Shown piece after piece: positions 54,099-62,240 of a DNA stretch of 64,000 nt; the stretch's first letter is position 1; each line of letters starts with the position of its first letter. The translations under genes were made by a program, and so were the position numbers. The DNA is from CAZUCE01 sp964619265 (GTDB lineage Bacteria; Planctomycetota; UBA1135; GCA-002686595): the NCBI GenBank assembly GCA_964619265.1, contig CAZUCE010000008.1:62001-126000 (forward strand). Reading direction: 5' to 3'. Under the pieces are notes generated by a model. That model had not been told where the DNA came from, did no database searches, and was given only the letters and a program-made list of their open reading frames with translations.

Positions 54099-54578
54099 AT
54101 GCCCCGGGACATGCTTCGATTCCCCGCTCGACTGGCCCGCCCTGCTCGCTATCCAGCTTGGCGGCGCCTCCAGTACCCACAACAACTGCCCGTCGTGGCT
54201 GACGACCTCAGATTCGAGGCGCGCGCTCGATACGCCCAGCTTCCAAGAATCGACCCCATCGGTCCGCCTGCGACGCCCGCGATCGAGGGCCTGGCCCAGT
54301 CCGGCTTGACCCTTCAGCGAGTTGAGTCCAACCCGATTTCCTCGCCGGCGCACGCGGCCCAGCAGACCGGCCTCTTCCCAGCTTGCTCTCGCACCGGGAT
54401 GGCCATTCTCTTTCGTTCGGGGTTGGAACCGACCCAGAGCCTGATTCCGAACAAGCAGGCGGCATCCGGTCCGCGGGTTTCGAACACTCTCCTCGGCAAA
54501 TGGCGACCGGGCCGCAACACCTTCAAGGTTCTCGTCTGGCTGAATCCCGACCTTCTGGGCTACGACATCCGAACGGAC
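54099..54578 (+). pseudogene. Degenerate sulfatase N-terminal fragment
   Basis: One open frame carries the ordered landmarks of a sulfatase N-terminal third at about the normal spacing: PVVADDLRF (metal-binding Asp-Asp, residues 35-36), TPAIEGLAQSGLTLQR (usual TPxIDxLAxxGxxF), NPISSPAHAAQQTGL where NPxCSPTRAAxxTG is expected, and LLGKWRPG ... NPDLLGYD matching GKWHLG ... GFD. The nucleophile Cys is Ser and the following Arg is His, and the frame has no C-terminal two thirds. It breaks off just before the selenoprotein start, so it is read as a relic. Opposite-strand frames look like shadows. Confidence 0.5.
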
Positions 54579-54630
54579 CCTGAGAGCGACCGAATTGCCG
54601 TCCCCGGGCCCCTCGACTACGCTGCCGCCC

Positions 54631-55248
54631 ATGAGCCTCTCACGTCGCCTCAACGGCATCCGCGACGACTTCCTTTCCGTCGAGGTTCCAGCGCGCATGC
54701 GCTCCGCGCTTGACAAGAACATCGAACGCCTGGTCGCGCAAGGTGCAGCCAAACACGCCCTGGCCACAGGATCCCAGGCGCCCGAGGTCCAATTCGACCA
54801 CCCAAACGGCGCCCCCGAACCGGTCCAGCTCTCCAAGCTCCTCCAGAGCGGCCCCGTCGTCCTCTCCTGGTTCCGAGGCAACTGGTGACCGTACTGCATC
54901 GCGGAGCTGGAAGCTCTGCAGGCCAACCTGACCTCCTTTCAGGCAGCAGGAGCCCAGCTCTTCGCCGCGTCCCCCCAACGCGCCGAGCACAGCCAGCAAA
55001 CCGCCACCCACAGCGCCCTCGGCTTCCCGATCCTCCGCGACACCAACAACCAAGCCGCCCAAGCCTTCGGCCTCGTCATCCCAACCCTGCCTGACGTCCA
55101 AGAAGCCGAACGCTACCTAGGCCTCGACCTCCCCGCGCGCTACGTCATCGCGCCCAACGGCCGCATCGTCTTCGCCTCGGTCCACCCCGACCACACCCGC
55201 CGCAGCGATCCGGGAGAGGCGTTGGCCGCGCTTCGGCTCCTGACTTGA
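54631..55248 (+). CDS. Peroxiredoxin-like selenoprotein (predicted Sec at in-frame TGA 54886-54888)
   Basis: A 206-codon frame, interrupted only by TGA at codon 86. The upstream part (MSLSRRLNGIRDD ... APEVQFDHPNG ... GPVVLSWFRGNW) and downstream part (PYCIAELEALQ ... GAQLFAASPQ ... FPILRDTNNQAAQAFGL ... ARYVIAPNGRIVFASVH) together make a complete peroxiredoxin-like (AhpC/TSA thioredoxin-fold) protein. The family motif is RGxWCPYC; here TGA stands exactly for the first, peroxidatic Cys, giving UPYC with Cys89 as partner. A SECIS-like hairpin follows. Expected to reduce peroxides or disulfides with a selenol. The alternative, a TGC-to-TGA nonsense mutation, is less likely given the intact 119 downstream codons. 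Confidence 0.82.
54886..54921 (+). promoter_or_regulatory. Predicted bacterial SECIS hairpin for Sec insertion
   Basis: Bases 54901-54908 pair with 54912-54919 (8 bp, one G-U), closing a three-base GGA loop at 54909-54911. The loop starts 20 bases after the TGA, within the 16-37 base window used for bacterial SECIS elements, and begins with G as the consensus asks. An alternative fold pairs CTGCA (54894-54898) with TGCAG below a GAGCT/AGCTC upper stem. SelB binding is inferred. Confidence 0.7.
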
Positions 55249-55360
55249 CCGATTCTGTTTCTAACCCGGATTCGAAATCAGGTCGCGGCGAACAAACTCA
55301 AAGGCGGACCTAAAGCTCCTATCCCACAGTCAATCCAAGAGCGAGGCTTCATTCTGACCA

Positions 55361-55390
55361 AGGCGTGGAGAAACTGCTCTGGATCGGTAC
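55361..55390. repeat. Half copy of the palindromic repeat
   Basis: AGGCGTGGAGAAACTGCTCT followed by GGATCGGTAC resembles the right arm of the dispersed palindromic repeat (AGGCGTGG, a short A-rich link, TGCTCTGG, CGGTA). No matching left arm lies upstream. It sits between the convergent ends of the selenoprotein and FG-GAP genes. Confidence 0.6.
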
Positions 55391-55406
55391 TCCCACCCGC
55401 GCGGTC

Positions 55407-57026
55407 CTATGGGCATCGATTCAGCAGGACGATGATGCGCTCAGCGAACAAATTGCGATCTGCGAAGGCCGCGTCCGGCGACCCATTACCGTCGAAGTCC
55501 CCGACCCCGACAAAACTCGGCGTAGTACCCGTCCCTGAAAGGGGCTGAGGTGCGCCGAACGTCCCGTCTCCGCGCCCGAACGACACCGAAGGAGCCGATG
55601 GATTTCCAATTCCTCCGCTGCCGGACGCCGGAGTGGCCAATAAATCGAGGTGTCCATCGAGGTCGATGTCGGCGAGTTCGACTTGCCGAGGGCTGCGTAG
55701 GAGAGGGTGGACTAGCTGGGAGCTGAATAGGCCCGTTCCCGAACCTAGGAGGACACTCGCCGAATCTTGGCCAGAGCTGTTTGCTGCGATCAGATCCAAG
55801 TTCCCGTCCAGGTCGACGTCTCGGGCGATGACGTAGCGGGGAAATTCCCCGACCGGCAAGCGCTGTTCGGGCAAGTAACCCGCTGCTCCTGTCCCGAACA
55901 GGATCGACAGATCGTCCGTGTCGTTGTTGGCTGTGATGAGATCCAGGATTCCATCGCCGTTCAGGTCAGCAATTTCCAGGTCCTCCGGATCCCGGCCCAC
56001 GGGGTGGATTGCCTGAAGGAGGAAGGAGCCGTCACCTTGATTGAGCAGAATCCGGACTTCATCCGCATCCGCGGGGCCGTCGTCGATCGACACGGCTAGG
56101 TCGACGTCTCCATCCCCATCCAGGTCACCACTCCGGACCGCCGTGGGTCTAACTCCCAGGTTCACGCGAAAAGGGCCGGAGAAGAGTCCTCCCGGCGTGC
56201 CGAACATGATGTCGATAGCGAGCTGCCCATCGCTGGAAATGGCCAGGTCCAGGTTCCCATCGCCGTTGAGGTCGGCAGCGGTCAGCGTCTCTGGAGTGTC
56301 GCCCACCGGGTAGGCAGGCTGTGGGATAAAGGTCCCGTCCCCCTGTCCGATCAGCACGTGGAGGTCGTCGGAGGTCCTGGTGACCGTAGCGAGGTCCAAT
56401 GTTCTATCGCCGTTCAAGTCCACCGCCAAGATCTCATTGGGTCGTAGGCCGACTGCGTACTCGTCTCCGGTTTCGGCAAATCCAGGACAAGCTGCCAGCA
56501 CGATCTCGACCCCTTCCGTGACTGCTGAACCCGTCGATGGATCTACGAGGACCCCTTGGAGGAAGATCGACCGTTCGGCCAGCGACAGTACGTTGGGGAT
56601 CGGCAGGTCAAAGGCCGCCGGCGCTGCCACGCCACCCCACACGACCGGGCCGAGGAAGATCTCGGGACTCGGAGGAATCAGAGAAACCAAGATCTCACCG
56701 TCGGTCTGTGGCCCAGCCATCCCAAAGCCGGGCAAGACACTGCCGCAGGGGAATGCCGCGTCCGGCGACGATGCGACTGCCAGCAGAGCGAGCGCACCTG
56801 GGGACTGCGTGCCGAGGGGGTTGTTGACTCCGAGGGTCAGGGTTTGACCAAGGCTCCCAGATCCAGATAGGCGCAGGAGGCTGTCCGGAGGATTGAATCC
56901 GCAACCGTACGGGGTCAGATCGGTCTGCGCCCAAAGGTGGGAGACAAGAACCAGTCCGGCAAACCAAACTGTAGCTGCACGACGAATGACAAGTCTGTTG
57001 ATAATCATGGTGAAAGCGTGAGTCAT
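55407..57026 (-). CDS. Secreted FG-GAP/VCBS repeat protein
   Basis: A 539-residue exported protein (hydrophobic signal VWFAGLVLVSHLWAQ). Residues about 45-185 are a domain with GSGSLGQTLTLGVNNPLGT, LPIPNVLSLAERSIFLQGVL that recurs in two other secreted proteins of this window. Residues 190-539 are six or seven FG-GAP/VCBS calcium-loop repeats (DLNGDRTLDLATV, DLNGDGNLDLAIS, DLDGDGDVDLAVS, DVDLDGNLDLIAAN, DFDGNGSPDAAFA), forming a beta-propeller. Probably a surface or matrix protein. An ATG at residue 7 is an alternative start. Confidence 0.9.
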   Translation of the reverse strand: MTHAFTMIINRLVIRRAATVWFAGLVLVSHLWAQTDLTPYGCGFNPPDSLLRLSGSGSLGQTLTLGVNNPLGTQSPGALALLAVASSPDAAFPCGSVLPGFGMAGPQTDGEILVSLIPPSPEIFLGPVVWGGVAAPAAFDLPIPNVLSLAERSIFLQGVLVDPSTGSAVTEGVEIVLAACPGFAETGDEYAVGLRPNEILAVDLNGDRTLDLATVTRTSDDLHVLIGQGDGTFIPQPAYPVGDTPETLTAADLNGDGNLDLAISSDGQLAIDIMFGTPGGLFSGPFRVNLGVRPTAVRSGDLDGDGDVDLAVSIDDGPADADEVRILLNQGDGSFLLQAIHPVGRDPEDLEIADLNGDGILDLITANNDTDDLSILFGTGAAGYLPEQRLPVGEFPRYVIARDVDLDGNLDLIAANSSGQDSASVLLGSGTGLFSSQLVHPLLRSPRQVELADIDLDGHLDLLATPASGSGGIGNPSAPSVSFGRGDGTFGAPQPLSGTGTTPSFVGVGDFDGNGSPDAAFADRNLFAERIIVLLNRCP

Positions 57027-57158
57027 GACCAGATGTTGTGGATCGTGAACTGAGGCAAAACGCGGCGTACCTTTAGTGTTGGAACTTCAACCCGACACCC
57101 AAGCCCCCGACAGAGGGGGAGGATACGCCACATGAATAATACTACGCTTTTCTCTGAA

Positions 57159-57245
57159 AATACGGTGCCAGAGCAATTTTCCACGCCTCATTGATTTGGA
57201 GCTGCTCATGAGTCAGGCGTGGAGGAATTGCTCTGGCACCGTATT
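57159..57245. repeat. Palindromic repeat, copy R2
   Basis: An 87-bp element. The outer 20 bases of each arm are perfectly complementary (core TACGGTGCCAGAGCAA), followed by CCACGCCT/AGGCGTGG inner arms with a one-base offset. The tip of about 26 bases contains the self-complementary CTCATGAG. Intergenic, between the beta-helix gene end and the FG-GAP gene start. Confidence 0.92.
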
Positions 57246-57365
57246 CGACCTTGCGAATTCTCCTGATCGTCCGATCGCGTTCAGGCAACGGCGACTTTCG
57301 CGGTGGCCGGCCCCTCGCCAGGAACGGGAGACCCTTCGAGCAGCACGAATGGGTCTCCGGCTCGA

Positions 57366-58727
57366 TCACCCCTGAATCAGCAGCGCCGCGGGTGTGCTGG
57401 AGGTCAGGCTTGTGGAATTCAGTGCGAACCCCTGGAACCACAGGGTAGTCCAGGCTGCGGAGGGCGAGTTAGGCACTTTCAAACCCTGCGCAGCGTCGCC
57501 GCTACCCGAAAGCCCTACCGCCGGGAGAACGAGCAGCTCGACGGGGTTTAGGTCGAGCCACGCCCACGCACCGCCAAGGGGAAGCGACAGCGGACCCGTG
57601 TTCCCCGTGCTCACGGCCGGCAGGATGACCCCGAACGGCTCGCCCGAAAGCTGCAGGTCGAAGGATTCACCGAGGTCGACGATCGAGTTGCCGAAGCCGA
57701 TGCGCGGGAGAGTTTCGCCGAACAGCTGGGCTACGGCACCCGGCTCGAGCACGAGCTCGTCCGCCATCGGACCCACGCCTCCGTCCAGTCCACCTGTCGC
57801 AACAAGCATCGCGCCCAGGCGAACCGCGGATCCGGAAGCTGCACGGAGTCCCGGACCACCGCCCGAAAACGCGCCGTCGTTGCCAAGGAAACCGTCCGCG
57901 CCGAGCAGTTCGCTGCTCGGTCCTCCCGCGAGCCACGCTTCGCTTGCTCCGTCGAGGTCGAGGCCTGCCGCCTGGAAGCCGGACAGCGGAAAGGTCCACG
58001 TGTACGTGCTGGCGATCGCGCTCGTGTTCTCCAGGTGGATTCGCGATGAGCCGTCTACGTCGATTCCGCTGGCTCCGCGTGCATCGGGCCCCGACCAGGG
58101 GCCGAAACCCTGCTGGGCGACGAACAGGCTCTCGCGAACGAAGACGTTCGAGTCGGAGATCCACGCGCCGGCGGACCCGGTGTGCGCAACGGAAGGAAAG
58201 GCGAGGCTGACCGCTTCCACACGGTTCAGGCTGACGAGTGTGGAGTCCTCGATGAGCACTCCCACGCCGCCGTTGTGAGGCTGGGCCGATACTTCGTCCA
58301 CAAGCACTTCGCCCGCGCAGTCAGAGACCCGGAGTGCAGGACTTCCGATCGAGCCGCCCTCGAGCGTGACGTTTGCGATCCAGCACCGCGAGTTCGAAGA
58401 CAGATCGCGCACTTCGAGTGGCGAAACCGGCGGCGGACCGAACGCTCCGCCGGGCTGTTGCGGAGGCGCGGAGAGGACCACCTCGCTGGGGCTGGCACCG
58501 AGTCCAATCAAATGAACTCCTTTGCCGGCGAGCAGCGCGGAGGCGTAGGTCCCGGGAACGATCAGGATCCAGTCACCGTCGGTGGCGGAGTCGATCGTGT
58601 TCTGGAGGATGTCGGCGCCACCGGCCGGCGTGACGGACCAAATCGTCTGTGCACGGGCAGGGGAAAATGAGCCGAAGAAGAGGGCGAGAGGAGCGAGGGC
58701 AAAGATGGAGCTGTTCACTCCAACCAA
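57366..58727 (-). CDS. Secreted beta-helix protein with C-terminal shared domain
   Basis: A 453-residue protein with signal peptide (IFALAPLALFFGSFSPARA). Residues 25-330 look like a right-handed parallel beta-helix: WILIVPGTYASALLAGKGVHLIGLG, CWIANVTLEGGSIG, GVGVLIEDSTLVSLNRVEAVS, AGAWISDSNVFVRESLFVAQ. The C-terminal 120 residues (GESFDLQLSGEPFG, TTLWFQGFALNSTSLTSSTPA) match the domain in the M14 peptidase and FG-GAP proteins. No catalytic site is assignable. Flanked on both sides by palindromic repeats R2 and R3. Confidence 0.82.
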   Translation of the reverse strand: MVGVNSSIFALAPLALFFGSFSPARAQTIWSVTPAGGADILQNTIDSATDGDWILIVPGTYASALLAGKGVHLIGLGASPSEVVLSAPPQQPGGAFGPPPVSPLEVRDLSSNSRCWIANVTLEGGSIGSPALRVSDCAGEVLVDEVSAQPHNGGVGVLIEDSTLVSLNRVEAVSLAFPSVAHTGSAGAWISDSNVFVRESLFVAQQGFGPWSGPDARGASGIDVDGSSRIHLENTSAIASTYTWTFPLSGFQAAGLDLDGASEAWLAGGPSSELLGADGFLGNDGAFSGGGPGLRAASGSAVRLGAMLVATGGLDGGVGPMADELVLEPGAVAQLFGETLPRIGFGNSIVDLGESFDLQLSGEPFGVILPAVSTGNTGPLSLPLGGAWAWLDLNPVELLVLPAVGLSGSGDAAQGLKVPNSPSAAWTTLWFQGFALNSTSLTSSTPAALLIQG

Positions 58728-58788
58728 GTTAGCTCATCCGCGTCATCTTGGTGGACCTGTGCGACCTTCGGGGCTGGGGAATTCGCGG

Positions 58789-58876
58789 AATACCGTGCCA
58801 GAGCAATTCTTCCACGCCTGACTCATGAGCAGCTCCGAATCAATGAGGCGTGGAAAAATTGCTCTGGCACGGTATT
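58789..58876. repeat. Palindromic repeat, copy R3 (inverted orientation)
   Basis: An 88-bp element with 20-base perfect outer arms (core TACCGTGCCAGAGCAA). Compared with R2, the fourth base of the core is C instead of G and the partner base in the other arm has changed to match, a compensatory change. The tip reads in the opposite orientation to R2, R4 and R5. Lies between the aspartyl protease stop and the beta-helix gene start. Confidence 0.92.
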
Positions 58877-58902
58877 TCGGTATTTCGCCGATGAACGGCA
58901 AC

Positions 58903-59826
58903 TCAGTCCGCACGATGGTGGAGCCAGATCTGCCGGTTGGGTGCGTCCAATACAAAGACGAGATCGGACAGAACGTCCATCCCAAAGAGGCCGTAATCCA
59001 GCTTCGAGCGACTCACCGTTAGGCCGATCTGGAGACCGTAGAGATTGAGGGCCTCGAGCCGATACTCGTCGGCTTGGAATCTCGAGCCCAACCCGCGCCT
59101 CTCGCTCTGTCCGATTGACTCGAGGCCCAAGGCGTCGATCGCTGCGCCCGGAAAGCTCGTACTGGTTGCGCCCGTATCGACTTCGATCTCCAGCCCACGG
59201 TCGGCCGCTTCGCCGACCTCCAATCTGAGGAAAGGACAAGGCCGAAAGTCCAGATCGTCGTAGACCCAGTCCCCTACGAGGGTCTGCTCGGTCGCAAGGT
59301 GCGTCGCGATATCCACTCCGGGCGGAATCAAGTGGACCCGCCCGCGCTCCATGTCGCCCAACCAAGCGATGCGGCCCAGCACGTCCTGGCCAATGATGCC
59401 GTCAAGCCCCTGCGTAAGAAGCACCTCTGATTCGTGCAACGCGACGAACGAATCCCTGATCTCGAGGTCTCCAACGGCAAAACGGGACATCCGCGCATAA
59501 TGCGTGAGCGCAACTTCTGAACCGCCGGAGTCGATCGTCTTCCAGGACTCCGGGAACTCACGAGGCTCGAGTCCTGCCCTTCGGGCCGCCGATTCGGTCA
59601 TGATCGTCAGCGCAGATCCCGAGTCCAAGAGCATAGCGATGTCTTTCGTGACGCCGCCATCCACCCCGGCAACGGCAACGTGCACCACGGGCGTCTGGCC
59701 CTCGAGCAGCGGTAGTACGCTGACCTGATCGAAATCGAGGGTTGCCGTCTCAAGCGTTGGCAGCACCTCTGAACAGCTAGTCGAGAGCAAGAGCGACAGA
59801 GTAGAGATGGACCTAGTCATCTTCAT
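58903..59826 (-). CDS. Lipoprotein with two aspartyl-protease half-sites (retropepsin-like)
   Basis: A 307-residue protein from ATG 59826 with a plausible lipobox (LLSTSC, Cys18). Two retropepsin-type active-site loops are present in one chain: LLDSGSALTIM (Asp68) and EVDTGATSTSFP (Asp217), each followed by the hydrophobic-hydrophobic-Gly pattern (GIIGQDVLG and GLFGMDVLS). It therefore looks like a bilobal, single-chain aspartyl protease, unlike dimeric bacterial retropepsins. The first motif has Ser in place of Thr, which pepsin-fold enzymes tolerate. Substrate unknown. Confidence 0.82.
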   Translation of the reverse strand: MKMTRSISTLSLLLSTSCSEVLPTLETATLDFDQVSVLPLLEGQTPVVHVAVAGVDGGVTKDIAMLLDSGSALTIMTESAARRAGLEPREFPESWKTIDSGGSEVALTHYARMSRFAVGDLEIRDSFVALHESEVLLTQGLDGIIGQDVLGRIAWLGDMERGRVHLIPPGVDIATHLATEQTLVGDWVYDDLDFRPCPFLRLEVGEAADRGLEIEVDTGATSTSFPGAAIDALGLESIGQSERRGLGSRFQADEYRLEALNLYGLQIGLTVSRSKLDYGLFGMDVLSDLVFVLDAPNRQIWLHHRAD

Positions 59827-59954
59827 GACACACCCAGCATAACCCAGACTGAGGCGACAGCAGTCACCCTGTCCCTCATCAAAACACATCCCGGGGGCAT
59901 TCAGGCGGCCGCCCGATGGTAGCGATGGTGCCATCCGCCGACCTCTGGTCGGGG

Positions 59955-60052
59955 GTACGGAGCCAGAGCATTTTTTCCACGCCTACCGGTGACCGCCCGT
60001 GCCCCGAGCGTCCAGTGTGGCATGGTGCGCAATCCTCGGCAAGACGATCCGG
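59955..60052. repeat. Second repeat family, copy H1
   Basis: About 98 bases. It begins with a TACGGAGCCAGAGCA arm related to the palindromic repeats and the CCACGCCT block, but then runs into a different sequence (CGTGCCCCGAGCG ... GCAATCCTCGGC) shared with the copy at 62404-62502. It does not form the same hairpin. Confidence 0.8.
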
Positions 60053-60112
60053 GCGCCTGGCTACTCGTTATGAATCGAGGGATTGCTTGTAGGTCGGCCT
60101 TTGAGTGCGCGG

Positions 60113-60198
60113 ATACGGTGCCAGAGCAATTTTTCCACGCCTCATTGAGTTGGAGCTGCCCATGAGTCAGGCGTGGGAGAATTGCCCTGGCACGGTTT
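60113..60198. repeat. Palindromic repeat, copy R4 (decayed)
   Basis: An 86-bp copy with left core TACGGTGCCAGAGCAA and right arm ATTGCCCTGGCACGG, so several outer pairs are lost. Tip and inner CCACGCCT/AGGCGTGG arms match R2 and R5. Lies upstream of the aspartyl protease gene. Confidence 0.88.
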
Positions 60199-60474
60199 TC
60201 CTTCGGAGGCCGGTTCTGGGCGCCCCGGTCCAGCTCTCCTACCGTGATTTCTGTGCACTATAACCCATTTTATCGTGCATACAAAGGGCGTTAGGGGGGG
60301 CGACATGGCGACTACTGGAGGCCCCGTAAGCGCGGCGCTTGGAAGCGCTTTCACAACTCATACAAAGTTCTTCAACCCAACTTCTTCCGCTTGTCGTTTC
60401 CTGTGGTGGGACGGGAGATTTCCGCAGGCACCTCATGTCTCGACCTTAACTTCACCTGCGACCGACAATTTTCC
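60199..60474. other. 276-base region without a supported gene
   Basis: A frame of 70 codons spans it but its translation shows no signal or family. A small inverted repeat (AAGCGC ... GCGCTT, near 60330-60350) is the only structure seen. AT content is higher than in the neighbouring genes. Confidence 0.35.
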
Positions 60475-60714
60475 ATGGCAATCATGAAGCTCGCTCGAAT
60501 CGCTGGAGCCACGTTCCTGGGGACCCTGCTTGCTGAAGCCACCGCCAACGCAACCGACTACGAGTGAAAGCGCAGCGCTGGCTGCGCCTACGTTAATCTC
60601 AACCCGACGACCGGCAACTGGGACACCACAACTGCCGCCGAGGGAGACATCATCGGTTCCGGTCCGACCGTTCGTCTGAACACGGACGTTGGTTGGACTC
60701 CCATCGCTCCGTGA
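60475..60714 (+). pseudogene. Remnant of a short secreted-protein gene with in-frame TGA
   Basis: From ATG 60475 (or 60484) the frame gives a signal-peptide-like start (MKLARIAGATFLGTLL ... ANATDYE), then TGA at 60565, then a plausible but unmatched Thr/Gly-rich stretch (YVNLNPTTGNWDTTTAAE) to a second TGA at 60712. A 7-bp hairpin follows the first TGA, but its loop is only 9 bases away and there is no redox motif, so Sec is unlikely. Best read as a decayed gene, or a 30-residue secreted peptide. Confidence 0.35.
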
Positions 60715-60786
60715 ACGACTAGCTCGGATGCCCAGGGAGCTGCGCCGCCACCCGTTTCCTGGGTACACATCTGGCCGATTTGCTCA

Positions 60787-62214
60787 ATGAAATTCCTCAC
60801 AGTCCTTGTTCTTGCCTCATGCTCCTTGGCGGTGCTCTTTGCCGGTAAGTGCTCACACGAGACAATAGGCAACCCGCTGGAAACAGATAGCCAGTTGAGG
60901 AGTGCCGTGCCAGAGAAGCCAAGCATGCTCTTCGAGGTGAACAAGACCGTCGACTTAGCCGGAGCGCGCAGGCAGCCGACCAGGGTTGTGAATGACACGG
61001 CTACCCAGGGGGTGGAGCCCCTGCCAGCCTCAGAATCCATGGGATTCGTAGATGTGTCCTGGTCACTGCCGTCTCCGGAGGACGCTGCGATAATGGCTGG
61101 GCCGCTTGTCGACAGCGAGGTCAGCCAAGCACGAACCTTGGTCTTCCCAGCCGCCACAGGAATCTCAGGAAGCAGTGTCCTGGAGCTAAACTTGGGAGAA
61201 TGGGGTCTCTGGGTGGAGTCTTCTAGCTACCGCTCATCGATTGCTGTGATTGATGTGCAAGGAGGGAACCTGCAGTCCGTTGCCTTGACAGCGGTCGAGA
61301 CCACACAGCTAGTTGGATGCGTCCGGAGCCAATCGACTCGTCAGCCGATACCGGGCGCCTCAGTGTCCCTGACATTCTCGTTTGGAACACTCCGTGCTGT
61401 GACCGATATCTCCGGTGAATTTGCGTTAGCCAACGTTCCCTCCCACTCTATACTCCGGAGGATTCAGGTGAGTGCAGATGGATATGCCCCCGAGTATGTC
61501 ATGTGCGACTACCGCGATGGATCCTGGAGCCAGTACTCATTCAATCGGGCGCTGGCGAGAGAGGTAATTGGTGATGTCACCGCCAAGTGGAGGGCGTATT
61601 CGGTGGACGAGGCGGCCGCAAGCTACCCCGATTATGACGTCTACATCGAGCTTCCTGAAGGGAGGCGAGTGACAGGCCGGATATCTGGAATTCCGGCCAC
61701 AGAGAAGGGCGAAGTTAGGGTCTCAGGCGCACTGGAAATTCTTCCAGACCTTTGGCGAACAGTCCGCGGGGCGGTCGAGTTCGGTGAGCATGGAGAGTTT
61801 GTGGTTGGTGACCTGAGCCCAGATGCCGCCTACATCTTGGAAGCTCGTGTGGGTAGCTCCTGGTACGCGAATATCTTGATAGAGCCTGCATATTCCAACC
61901 TGGACCTGGGCCTACTCCACCTGGACAAGACCGCGACCATCAGGGGGAGTCTCCATGGGGGCGACTCCATATCCTCGGTGGAGTGCGAGAGCAGTTTGGG
62001 CAGCGTAGACGGCTTCCCGCCATTCCGCTCCAACCAAAGCAAGGTCGGACTTGGTTCAGGAGACGCTTTTGGATTTATCGGCCTCCAGGGCGCGGCCCAA
62101 CGACTTGTTCTGCGTGACAAGAATGGTTCGCAGCTTCTCGATATTGACCTCGAGGTTTCGCCTGGCGAGGTACTCGAGCTTGGAAGAGTCGGCGTGGAGC
62201 CGCTGGACAACTGA
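60787..62214 (+). CDS. Secreted protein with carboxypeptidase-regulatory-like domain
   Basis: A 475-residue exported protein; MKFLTVLVLASCSLAVLFAGKC gives a signal peptide or lipoprotein leader. Residues 170-230 (LVGCVRSQSTRQPIPGASVSL ... VTDISGEFALANVPSHS ... SADGYAPEYV) are a carboxypeptidase-regulatory-like beta-sandwich, a fold also found in the tail of the sigma factor next door. The rest is unassigned beta-rich sequence. Its GC content and third-position bias look lower than in the rest of the window, so it may be a recent acquisition. Confidence 0.75.
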   Translation: MKFLTVLVLASCSLAVLFAGKCSHETIGNPLETDSQLRSAVPEKPSMLFEVNKTVDLAGARRQPTRVVNDTATQGVEPLPASESMGFVDVSWSLPSPEDAAIMAGPLVDSEVSQARTLVFPAATGISGSSVLELNLGEWGLWVESSSYRSSIAVIDVQGGNLQSVALTAVETTQLVGCVRSQSTRQPIPGASVSLTFSFGTLRAVTDISGEFALANVPSHSILRRIQVSADGYAPEYVMCDYRDGSWSQYSFNRALAREVIGDVTAKWRAYSVDEAAASYPDYDVYIELPEGRRVTGRISGIPATEKGEVRVSGALEILPDLWRTVRGAVEFGEHGEFVVGDLSPDAAYILEARVGSSWYANILIEPAYSNLDLGLLHLDKTATIRGSLHGGDSISSVECESSLGSVDGFPPFRSNQSKVGLGSGDAFGFIGLQGAAQRLVLRDKNGSQLLDIDLEVSPGEVLELGRVGVEPLDN

Positions 62215-62240
62215 CGTCCCCATCTGCGTCCGATAATCAA

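Noticed and set aside
54075..54926. 283-codon minus-strand frame opposite the sulfatase relic
   Set aside because: No family resemblance or signal peptide, while the plus strand shows ordered sulfatase and peroxiredoxin motifs.
57159..57245. Palindromes as simple rho-independent terminators
   Set aside because: The copies lack a following T-run, occur upstream as well as downstream of genes, and conserve their loop sequence.
60475..60714. Second possible selenoprotein at TGA 60565
   Set aside because: The following hairpin loop is only 9 bases from the TGA, outside the SECIS window, and no Sec-family motif or UxxC surrounds it.
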